Source of the DNA: Sabethes cyaneus | Lineage: Eukaryota; Arthropoda; Insecta; Diptera; Culicidae | DNA length: 64,000 nt | Direction: 5' to 3' | Assembly (NCBI RefSeq): GCF_943734655.1 | Contig: NC_071354.1 | Span: 45,068,044-45,132,043 of the forward strand | In this document: positions 32,547 through 40,835 of the stretch, piece by piece | Position numbering within the stretch: position 1 is the stretch's first letter | Layout: each line of letters begins with the position of its first letter | Notes under the pieces: model-generated | Databases searched by the model: none | What the model was told of the DNA's origin: nothing | What the model saw: the letters and a program-made list of their open reading frames with translations, nothing else | Program-made: the position numbers and the translations under genes

Positions 32547-34387
32547 CCCAAGTAACAAATTCAATTTTAAGATGCACTTGAAGAGGTTTCCAGCATTTGC
32601 TCCTTAAAACTGAATATAAAACTTGCAATTCTACAAATCTGCGATAAAACAGCCATAAAATCCTTATAAATCTGGGGAGGCCCACACTAAAGAAGGTTTT
32701 CAAGAATATTTCCAAAGGTCCTTTTAAAACTTGTAATTCTTATCGATATGTATTTATAGTGACTTCCAAGAGTCGGTTGAAATCAAAAGAAAACCACCAC
32801 AAGTGTTGATGATTTTATGGTTGTCGTCTCAAAGAACACTTGCAAGACATCATACACTTTTCACAGTCTTAATTTTTTTAAAATGACTAAAAGCTATAAG
32901 AGAAAAACATTCACAGATATTGCTTTTCCAAAATGGATATAAATGAAAATTGAAAATAAAAGCAGCTGCTTTGTTGTTAATCAATGAGAAATTTTTCTTG
33001 TCACGCTCAGTTTGTCGATGTTTTGTGACATGAAAGCTAGAAAATTTTAACGCGCCGGTTATTTTCGCTAGATTATTAAAAAAATTATTTAATAAAAAAA
33101 ATTCAATAATTTCATGAAGAAGTTGATAGCTACCAAATTTTTAACAAATTGCGGCAAAAAGTCTTTTAAGTGTCCGAACATTTATTTAAAAATATAAGAT
33201 CACTTATGGTATTGCATAACAACATATTTATAAACGCCCATATGCAATTGGCTAGAATTTCAAAAGTAATCAAAACAGTTCTGTTCGCCATTTTTTCAAT
33301 GGTTTTATCTAAATCAACCTGAAAGCGCTTATTAGACTAACATTTCTTGCACAAGACAAAGAAAAATTTTCCAAGAGGTCGATAAGTTCATCTATACTTA
33401 TTGTATTCTTGAAGAAGACAACTTGTACTTGAACAAGAATTGTTAGAATTACTTAAGGGGAGCAAGTTTTTTGCAAGCATAAACAAAGAAAACGTCAACA
33501 AAGCGTCAATGTAAGATGTTTTTTTGTGCTGGAGGTTCACCTACTTATATTGAGTTTAATATTTTTTAAGTACAGCAGTCATTATGATTGTCAATTTAAA
33601 TTGATTTTAAAAATTAAAAGAGGGCTGCACGACAGTTCCTTGCGTAAAGTTACACAGGTACAACCGTCTTTAAAAAAAATATGCTTCAACCCCTTCGAAC
33701 ATTTTCCCAACACCGGCTAAAGACCTCTATATTCAGTTTAAAAAATACAAACAACTCTACAAACCGGCACCGCCTCCGCCAAAATACAATCGAACCAAAT
33801 TTTCTAATAACATACAAATCTACCATTGATGCATCATCACCGGCATAGTCCTTTCTCAGCTCATTTGGAAATCTTTATTGTTTTTTGATTTCGCTGATTT
33901 TTTATATCAAATCTTGCTAAAGTTTCGATTAAAAGATCCATATTTGTTCAATTTTCTCCTGGCTCAGATGCCCATTTTGACAGATCAGTTGTTTACGCTC
34001 GAATGTTCTTTCTTCAGAGTATGATTTCTCTTACAAGAGTATACGGTTTTAAGACGGTTTTATGGTAGTATTGTTAAGACAAATCAATCTTGCAAAAGAA
34101 TGTCATAAATTTTTGTCAAAACTATTGCTAGGTTTTAAGGAACGTCGTTTTTGAGCAGAAATCAAGTATCCTATAAAACCACTTATAAGGTGTATTACAC
34201 TTATTGATATTTCAGTTTTATGCGTGTTTCTTCAAGTCTCCTTCAATCATACTTCAGAAATGATAATCAAATAAGATAACATTCACTTGAGGAAAAATAT
34301 TATAAAACCTGATAGATTTTGCAATGTTCTGATAAAACTACTATAAGAAATGCATAAGACCAATTTGCTATTGGATTGTTACTTGGG
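32547..34387. mobile_element. 1.84-kb TIR element with CCCAAGTAACAA ends, inside mariner 2
   Basis: The left end is CCCAAGTAACAAATTC and the right end, reverse-complemented, is CCCAAGTAACAATCCAAT. Transposase sequence resumes on both sides (LQKRLLHTH right, PELRPIEKYW left), so the element was inserted in that gene. A TG dinucleotide may be duplicated. The same termini bound the ~108-bp hairpin MITEs at 57523-57630 and 60842-60949, so this may be a longer relative of them. No transposase is recognised inside. Confidence 0.8.
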
Positions 34388-34493
34388 TGGGTATGAAGCA
34401 GACGCTTCTGAAGATACTCCTTGAGGTAGATCTGCCCGTTTACTGTCCCGGTAGTCACGAACGGCGCACTCCGTTAAGGATCAAACAGAATGC

Positions 34494-34587
34494 TGCGTCA
34501 ACGCGTCTGCCAGCGTTATTCTGACCGTTTTCCCATGGGTTTACTGTCGAATTGACACCGACGGATGCGTCGACGCAGTATTCTGTT
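34494..34587. mobile_element. ~95-bp hairpin MITE (ACAGAATGCTGCG ends)
   Basis: Inverted arms acagaatgctgcgtcaacgc and, reverse-complemented from the right, acagaatactgcgtcgacgc. 'ttaagg' occurs on both sides (34484-34489 and 34586-34591) and may be part of the duplicated target. It lies in the transposase pseudogene next to a second MITE. Confidence 0.75.
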
Positions 34588-34706
34588 AAGGCCCAGCCAC
34601 AATGCATACGGATTTTACTACGTTGCGGCAATTTGACAGAAAATCCATGGAAAAACTGTCAAATTTCCGCAACGTTGTAAAATCCGTATGCATTGTTTCT
34701 GGGGCT
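34588..34706. mobile_element. ~118-bp palindromic MITE
   Basis: About 50-bp arms: the left one contains cacaatgcatacggatttta and gttgcggcaatttgacag. The right one is its near-perfect reverse complement around a 'aaaatccatggaaaaa' loop. TA dinucleotides flank both ends. It is inserted in mariner 2, immediately right of the 34494 MITE. Confidence 0.85.
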
Positions 34707-35107
34707 TTTACAGTTTCCGGGCCCGTGACTTTCCCGTATTTTGCAGTTCGACACGATTTGGAGCCTTCTGCATTTTGTACGTATGCAGTTTCTCCCGGTC
34801 CTTGGTTCTCTGAACGAAAGACTTGGACAGATTCAACTGTTTGGCCACATCCCTGACCGAAGCATTAGCATTCCGCTTAAACGCTTCCACGCTACGCTTG
34901 TGATCCTGATCACTAATAGAACATCCATTCTGACCGCATTTCTTCTTCCGTTCGATGTTCAGAATTTTGTAGTAACGTTTTCACACGACTCACCGCAGAC
35001 AGCACGATTCCGAGTTGCTTTCCGATGTTCCGATGAGAGAATTAAGGATTTTACAGGTGCTTGCGCAAAATCAATTCGCGACAATGCTTTTCGGGTAATG
35101 TAATTTT

Positions 35108-35123
35108 GACGTAGGACTACGTC
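35108..35123. repeat. 16-bp near-perfect palindrome GACGTAGGACTACGTC
   Basis: Occurs here and, as gacgtagtcctacgtc, at 11640-11655. A related 'acttacgtggtcctacgtca' is at ~37609. Here it lies at the 5' end of the mariner 2 remnant. Its meaning is unknown; it could be part of a repeat family boundary. Confidence 0.5.
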
Positions 35124-35700
35124 TTACGGCAAGTTTTAAGATAGGGTGTCATTCCAAAAAATCGAAAAATGCGAGCGTCACGAAAAATGAAAGGTTTTGA
35201 GCGCTAATAGCTCAGCGGTTTTCCAATCGATTTTCAATATTCTTACACCAATCGATTGGAAAATCTTCTAAGAATTGACCCAAATAAAGAAAAGTGTGGA
35301 TTCTTGATGTTGAACTATTGAAAAATTGGAAATAATGAACCTATGTTTTACCAGAATTATCGTTTCGTGATTGGTTGTTGGAAATGACGTCATCAAAGTA
35401 GAAACGCGTTTTCACGCTTCGGCTTATAATTCAGTCAATTTTCAATAGATTTCCAACATATTTACACCAATTGATCGGGAAATCGATTGAAAATATTGAA
35501 AATATAGAAAACTACTGATTTTGTTTTTGAAATTGAATTTGAAAAATTTTTGTTTTTGAATTCATTTTGAAAATTTGAATTATTTTCATATTTTTGCCTT
35601 CCCTCGTCAGTGCTTCCCTAGCACGGATGACAGAAATATATACGATATAAGCTATGGGTTAAGCTTCCTTATGATTGTATTTAATTTACGCCCTTTAGAA
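35124..35700. other. AT-rich DNA with short inverted motifs
   Basis: Contains repeated 'ccaatcgattttcaat' and 'accaatcgattgg' type motifs on both strands between 35220 and 35510, but no gene. It leads into the histone remnants. Confidence 0.4.
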
Positions 35701-35715
35701 TCCGATCGAAAATTG

Positions 35716-36036
35716 TTGAGCTTCAGCTGTTGCTGCTTCCCACGGATAAGGCAACGAAGACATGCAAATTCACCAAGCGAGGTGTTGGAGCTGGAGCACT
35801 CGTTTCGCTGCCGTGAAGGAATATCTGGCTGCTGAAGTTCTGGAATTGGGAGGACATATGCTGCTCGCGACAACGCAACGATCAGAATTATCGTCACTTG
35901 CAGCTGGCCATCCGCAACAACGAAGAGTTGAACAAATTGCTGTCCCGTGTCACCACTGCTATGAGAAGTGTCTCCGAACATCCAAACTGTTTTGTTGCTG
36001 CCCAAGAAGACAGAAAAAAAGACTTAAATTTCCAAC
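35716..36036 (+). pseudogene. Histone H2A pseudogene 1
   Basis: Pieces in different frames align in order to histone H2A: RGVGAGALV, then KEYLAAEVLELGGH, then RHLQLAIRNNEELNKLLSRV, then EHPNCFVAAQEDRKK, corresponding to residues ~25 to the C-terminus of the ~125-aa protein. At least three frame changes and losses (VYLAAVME is shortened, AARDNKK is disrupted) show it is dead. The DNA, such as ccgaacatccaa-ctgttttgttg, stays close to a functional gene. A histone 3' stem-loop follows at 36054. H2A packages DNA with H2B in nucleosomes; this copy is a relic. Confidence 0.9.
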
Positions 36037-36053
36037 ATATCACGGCGAAAAAC

Positions 36054-36069
36054 CGTTCTTTTAAGAACG
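36054..36069 (+). terminator. Histone mRNA 3' stem-loop (CGTTCT-TTTA-AGAACG)
   Basis: A perfect 6-bp stem with a 4-nt loop in the position expected about 30 nt after the H2A coding end. Metazoan replication-dependent histone mRNAs end just after such a stem-loop instead of a poly-A tail. The stem sequence departs from the usual GGYYCU consensus. Confidence 0.7.
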
Positions 36070-36740
36070 AAACATATGTTCATGAAGATTTGAGGAATTT
36101 TCACTCACTGATTTAAATTCTATTTAACTTAGATTGATCTGATTGTTCGCTTCTTATCAAATAATTTTAACCGATCACCTCTCGCGCTTCTGTTCGCTTG
36201 TTGCTGGTTGAGTTGGCCGTCTCGGAAAGTACCAAAGCAGCCAACAAATATTCCAGCTCCAAGTAAATGTGTTCGGTCAAGCGTCAAAATGAATGAAACC
36301 ATGGGTTTAATAAAATGAAAGAGATTTAGTAACATCTTTTGCATCTTCATATAAGAATTTGTTCGTTCTTCAAAGAACGGTTTTCAGTAATTGATGAAAC
36401 CTAGGAAACTTGGAACTTAGGGCTTTCCACTCAGTTTTCTTTAGCAACACAAATTTATGCATCACCAATGCTACAGTAATAATATGTAGCATAATTTTTC
36501 CTTGGCAGCAAAAGGCGAACAGCTCACTGGTAACGTTGCTCTTTTGTTCAGACTGAAATTGAAATATTCTATTTTATTTTACGTACATGATAGAATGAAG
36601 GACCATGAAAAATAGGTGTGGTCGATTCTTGTCGTTTGCTCTAGTACATAACACGGAGTAAGCCGGCGAACAGCATTATTCAAACGCTAGCTGAGCTACT
36701 GCCAACGTCGTTTGCCAGGGCAAACGAAAGTCACGCTCAA
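36070..36740. other. Spacer between histone remnants
   Basis: No clear gene. On the minus strand at ~36180-36270 a short run (GAGIFVGCF...) might be a further badly decayed H2A piece, but the similarity is too weak to call. Confidence 0.35.
36364..36379. terminator. Second histone-type stem-loop (CGTTCT-TCAA-AGAACG)
   Basis: A perfect 6-bp stem with the same arms as the one at 36054 but a different loop. It lies about 310 bp further on, with no recognisable histone coding sequence beside it, so its orientation is unclear. It may mark a lost histone gene. Confidence 0.5.
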
Positions 36741-36767
36741 CTCGTGCATTTTGCAGTGTGTGTGCAG

Positions 36768-36912
36768 TGTGTTGGAGCTGGAGCACTCGTTTCGCTGCTG
36801 TGATGAAATATCTGGCTGCCGAAGTTCTGGAATTGGCAGGAAATATGCTGCACGCGACAACAAAACGACCAGAAGCATCCCACGTCACTTGCAGCTGGCC
36901 ACTTGGAGTGGT
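36768..36912 (+). pseudogene. Histone H2A pseudogene 2 (fragment)
   Basis: Encodes, across frames, VGAGALV, AAVMKYLAAEVLELAGN, AARDNKTTRSIPRHLQLA, i.e. the histone-fold centre of H2A. It shares the unusual 'gagcactcgtttcgctg' with pseudogene 1, where functional H2A has the Pro-Val-Tyr-Leu codons, so both probably descend from the same already damaged copy by duplication. It stops after RHLQLA and passes into an H2B-like piece. Confidence 0.88.
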
Positions 36913-36920
36913 ATTTCATC

Positions 36921-37066
36921 GTGATTCAGGATCATACACGAACGGTTTCGTTGATCTCATAGCTGCTGAGGCTTTCCGGTTGGTCCGTTGCAACAAGCCG
37001 TGCCTGGTTTGCGGTTATCGGTATTCCAATTTACCGAACAGAGAATTAGGTAAGGTGCGTTAGTGC
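36921..37066 (+). pseudogene. Histone H2B pseudogene (fragment)
   Basis: The plus strand reads DSGSYTNGFVDLIAAEAFRL then, degraded, NLPNRELGKV. This matches in order the H2B stretch D-T-G-I-S ... N-S-F-V-N-D ... I-A-A-E-A-S-R-L ... L-P-G-E-L-A-K. The middle is scrambled and both termini are missing. It directly continues from H2A pseudogene 2 on the same strand, whereas H2A and H2B are normally divergent, so the junction is a rearrangement. Confidence 0.72.
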
Positions 37067-37105
37067 AAATTAATTGCAAACTGGAGTTATGATAATCAAA
37101 CAATC

Positions 37106-37121
37106 GGTCCTTTTAAGGGCC
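37106..37121 (+). terminator. Histone mRNA 3' stem-loop (GGTCCT-TTTA-AGGGCC)
   Basis: A 6-bp stem (one G-T pair) with the same TTTA loop as at 36054, starting about 40 bp after the H2B-like fragment on the plus strand. It fits the animal histone stem-loop consensus GGYYCU-loop-ARRRCC well. Confidence 0.75.
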
Positions 37122-37270
37122 ACACAACGATTGAAGAGTTTATTATATTTTCTTGCCCAGAAAAGTTGAATTTTTCGCCATTGCGGACGACCAGCAAATG
37201 ACGGAAATAAGTTTTCTGGTCACGGGCGACATTTTCTGCGACTTCCAAAACGTCTGCAGGTTGTAAATGC
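37122..37270 (-). pseudogene. Histone H2A-like pseudogene 3, strongly diverged
   Basis: The minus strand reads ADVLEVAENVARDQKTYFRH then LLVVRNGEKFN, which parallels H2A AAEVLELAGNAARDNKK...RHLQLAIRNDEELNK at roughly half the positions. The surrounding 71-codon frame (37096-37311) is not H2A-like at either end. Assignment is therefore moderate and depends on the position among other histone relics. Confidence 0.5.
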
Positions 37271-37692
37271 TTTATCAGTGTTCTTTTGTAAGCCGCAGAA
37301 AAGTTGCGCAAAATTTCAACTTCTTGAAAACTCGCGCGTACCGTCTACCGATTACTAGAGGAAAAGCACTATTCAACGTAGAAACATATAAAAATTTATT
37401 TACTTATTTATTTACTGGTTTAGTTACTGACTTGGTTTCGTTTTAATAAAATATATTCAATCAATTCATGGATATAACTCCAAAATCGGTTGAGGATTGA
37501 ATGTATACAATGTTTCTACCTTGATAAACGTTACGCTTACGTATGTTGCTTGTACACATGAAGAATCGTATTATTACATACATGGATACATCCTACTATC
37601 GCTACAAAGAGACTTACGTGGTCCTACGTCACCTATGCGGTCGTGTCTTGTGCACAACCCCTCTGATTTTTACCAATTTTCGAAAAAGGCGA
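37271..37692. other. Unassigned DNA
   Basis: No gene. Contains 'acttacgtggtcctacgtca' at ~37609, related to the palindrome at 35108. Confidence 0.4.
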
Positions 37693-38655
37693 CATCCATT
37701 TAGTACGTTACGCAAATTTTGACCAAAATCAACCCCCCGTCCCCCCTTTGTCACACTTTGTCTCATCTTCATGATCCCCCCTGAAAAAGTACGTCGTGTC
37801 AAGGAAACCCCCCCCCCTCACTTCACAACAAAAAATTTTAATATGCGTAATAAAGTTTGGAAACTTTTCATTTCAAGTTATCAATTCAATCAATTCATAA
37901 AATAACAAAACTGAACTTCAACAAATAGAAAATCTTTATCAAATTGTATAACAAAGGTAAAAAAGAAAATTTTTGAGCTTATTCGTTATCGATTTCCGGA
38001 TTTTGAAGATGATCTCCGACTGCTACGATCGGGTACGCTTTATTAGTCGTTGCTGTGTCGTCAATTAATGTTTCGTGCATATCCACGTCATTTTCATCCA
38101 CCCACTCAAACTCGGCCGATCCGGTTGGAAAAATCAAGACTTCCTGCTGACGTCTTGCAACAACACGCCTCGGAAAAACATTTCTGATGGATTTTGTCAT
38201 TTTGTGTATCTTTTGCGAACATTCAACATTACCTGAGATGCGAAATATAGTCTGCCAGTAGCACAAACTCTGTCCTTCAGGAAACTTTTGAATGAGAAAC
38301 AGTATAGATTATACGGAAGAACCTTAAAACCAGCCTTGGACTTTGATATAATTTTAAGTTCCTCGATTAAACTCAACACGAATATCGGGGGGAAACATTG
38401 CCCTTGGTCTCCTGTAACTTCTCAGGACGACTGTTATTGACCTCAGTACATCAGTACGTTAATTTTACATAAACCTTCAATAGTTGTATCTTAAAATGAA
38501 AGGCAAATTCTAATTTCCCGAATAAATTTTCCATTTGAAATTTTTTTCATGTGACGTCACATAACTTCATAACCCCCCCCCTCTCCCACACGTCGCAAAT
38601 CGTCACGATTTTGTCAACCCCTCCCCCCCTATAAGCGTGACGTACTTTATGGATG
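37693..38655. mobile_element. TIR element with C-rich subterminal runs (CATCCATTTAGTACGTTACG ends)
   Basis: The left end is CATCCATTTAGTACGTTACGC and the right end, reverse-complemented, is CATCCATAAAGTACGTCACGC. Just inside each are runs of C (37729-37746 and 38570-38632) around 'gaccaaaatcaa' and 'gtcaacccc'. The interior holds a minus-strand reading frame remnant. No target duplication could be fixed. Confidence 0.78.
37979..38379 (-). pseudogene. Unrecognised protein remnant inside a TIR element
   Basis: Two overlapping frames follow one another. The first (38379 to ~38200) has AGFKVLPYNLYCFSFKSFLK and CATGRLYFASQVMLNVRKRY. The second (to 37979) has SIRNVFPRRVVARRQQEVLI then an acidic tail, EFEWVDENDVDMHETLIDDT. 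The basic-then-acidic composition is protein-like and not low-complexity, suggesting one former protein with a frameshift at ~38210 or a short intron (a gtaatg donor-like site is at the junction). No DDE transposase, zinc-finger or other motif is recognised. It may be the element's own transposase fragment or cargo. Confidence 0.45.
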
Positions 38656-38788
38656 GCCCCAAACTGACAGCGATAACAATACAGTGTAAACAATACACTC
38701 TAAACAACTTCTACCCAGATTTTCAAGAGAAAATACCCAATGGGTAATGTTCTACAGCGTTTTTCCGTGATGCAATTTGATGTGGGAC
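38656..38788. other. Unassigned short spacer
   Basis: No feature recognised. Confidence 0.4.
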
Positions 38789-39117
<329 letters not shown>

Positions 39118-39250
39118 ATTCAAGAGGCATGAATTATGAAATCTGCCTGAAATTTTCAAACTACAGCTTCCTTTAAAAGTGTATTAACCTTTTGTCTGTA
39201 CTTCTTTCGCGACAAGTTGCGTCTATCGGAGATCTTTTATTGTAGAAGTT

Positions 39251-39727
39251 AGGCCATTACAAATATTTTAAAAAGTTTTTGTCCCACCGGTGTTGGGTCA
39301 CTGAAGAGGTGGGGGTGGGGGGGTGAAAAAAAAAATAAAGAGAATTTTTTAATCGAGCAAAAAAATGGATTTTAGGCATTTTTACTTAAAGTTTAAACGT
39401 GAAAACCAAATCTATTCTTGTTTTTAATGTATACGTTGTTATTTTTCATAAAAAAATCTTCGAAAAAAAGACAAAACCGAAAGAAATTTGTTTTGGCTGA
39501 TTTTCGGAAATTCCACGGTTTGAATTTGCATTTCTATTTCGTGCTAGAAGCGTTAATTCTACTCGGAGATTCATTTTTCGAGTTTTTCAGACTGTAGAGT
39601 CCACGGACAATTGATTTTATAAAAAGAAATTTGACTCATATCCTACAAATTATTTTCCCCCCCCGATTTTTCAAGCCAATTTCCAAGGGGGGGATGCACA
39701 AACTTTAAATATGATTTGCAATGGCCT
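39251..39727. mobile_element. TIR element, family 'AGGCCATTRCAAAT'
   Basis: The left end AGGCCATTACAAATATTTTA and the right end, reverse-complemented, AGGCCATTGCAAATCATATT form inverted termini. Both are followed by A-rich and C/G-run sequence. A partial inverted copy is at 2105-2450. No coding capacity. Confidence 0.65.
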
Positions 39728-40247
39728 TATTTTGATACTAAATTTGTAATGATCGGACCACGGGAAGTGGCCGAAAAACGATCTTGCACAAAAGCGTTCC
39801 AGTGCGACGTGGAACAATCTCGTCGAAATAAAACGCCGCTCCTGAAAAACCACGATTTTCAAACTTTATGTACCTTTTTCTCAGAAACTACACAACGTAT
39901 TGGAACAAACTTTTTTTTTGTTTTTTTGGTAGGAGCTTGGCAAAGACTTTTATAACTTTTGAGTTTTGTAAACGAAATACAGCTTGAGGAAAACGAAAAA
40001 GAAGAATAAAAGATGGGGTTTCAATAAAATTTTGTCCACCAAAACCACCAAAACAAAAAAAAGTTTGTTCCAATACGTTGTGTAGTTTCTGAGAAAAAGG
40101 TACATAAAGTTTGAAAATTGTGGTTTTTCAGGAGCGGCGTTTTATTTCGACGAGATTGTTCCACGTCGCACTGGAACGCTTTTGTGTATGATCGTTTTTC
40201 GGCTACTTCCCGTAGTCCGATCATTACAAAATTAGTATCAAAATAAG
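39724..40247. repeat. ~520-bp imperfect palindrome (208-bp arms, ~105-bp spacer)
   Basis: The left arm (39724-39931) and right arm (40038-40247) are inverted copies at about 90% identity by eye, from 'cttattttgatactaa' to 'ttggaacaaactttttttt'. Both arms carry the same open frame, including MIGPREVAEKRSCTKAFQCD and QSRRNKTPLLKNH, in opposite directions. A third, single-arm copy is at 59715-60180. Transcription would give a long hairpin RNA. Confidence 0.85.
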
Positions 40248-40663
40248 CGGAAAAGACTGCAAAATCAAAATCTGAAATAAAAAAATAATGAATTTTTCAA
40301 AAATTTTAGTCGTTCATGTCCCCTTAACTCAAGATTAAAAAATTAACTCGTATCCTTCCATTTTTTTTGCTTTAAACTTTAAAAATGATTTGCAATGCCT
40401 TATTTGATCGAAAAATTTCGGAAACTTACGTTTTGCGACGATTTTTTTGAAAAACTTACGTTGTCTAATGTACCCTAATGTACTTAGGGTCAATTTGACT
40501 CCAAAATTCAAACTGCTATATCTCAGCGAAAACTTGAAGGACTTCCGAATTTTAAGATGTTTCAGAAAGATGGACTAAATGATAAAATTATGAATGGCGA
40601 CTTGACGTGGGGTCCTTTTCCAAGGAGGGGTTATAGTAAAATAAATTGGAAATACAGCCTGAA
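40248..40663. other. Unassigned AT-rich DNA
   Basis: No gene. 'tttaaaaatgatttgcaatgcc' at ~40379 is a further scrap of the 39251 family. Confidence 0.4.
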
Positions 40664-40835
40664 TTCGTTAATTGGGACACGACTGCACTCCAGCTGATTC
40701 GCGGCCGACTGACAGTTGTTAGAAAATTCTAAACTCGAAAATTCCATACAATTTTAACATTCAAGTTGTCACATAGCCCAATTAGCGAACGCCCAATTAA
40801 CGAACCGCCCAATTAACGAACCACCAATTAACGAA
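40664..40835. mobile_element. Small TIR element ending in CCCAATTAACGAAC tandem repeats
   Basis: The left end ttcgttaattggg is complementary to a right end made of four tandem 15-17-bp units of the type cccaattaacgaacc (40776-40835). The repeated terminus is unusual for a MITE. No coding sequence. Confidence 0.65.

Larger units (their letters stand above)
32315..35100 (-). pseudogene. Second mariner-like transposase pseudogene, broken by insertions
   Basis: The N-terminal DNA-binding part reads SVEAFKRNANASVRDVAKQL and NLSKSFVQRTKDREKL at 34700-34890, with a degraded helix-turn-helix before it (to ~35060). A middle piece, FVTTGTVNGQIYLKEYLQKR, is at ~34395-34460. The C-terminal part has APELRPIEKYWAIMK (at ~32470-32515), including the Glu of the last catalytic motif, and ends RVKRKVRACGYGIEV before TAA at 32315. 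Between these lie a 1.84-kb TIR element and two small hairpin MITEs; the MDDETYVK region is missing. It is related to, but clearly distinct from, the transposase at 15191-16696. Confidence 0.9.

Noticed and set aside
36129..36350. Additional histone H2A pseudogene on the minus strand (GAGIFVGCF...)
   Set aside because: Only a few residues agree and the DNA does not align over more than ~20 bases; left as spacer.
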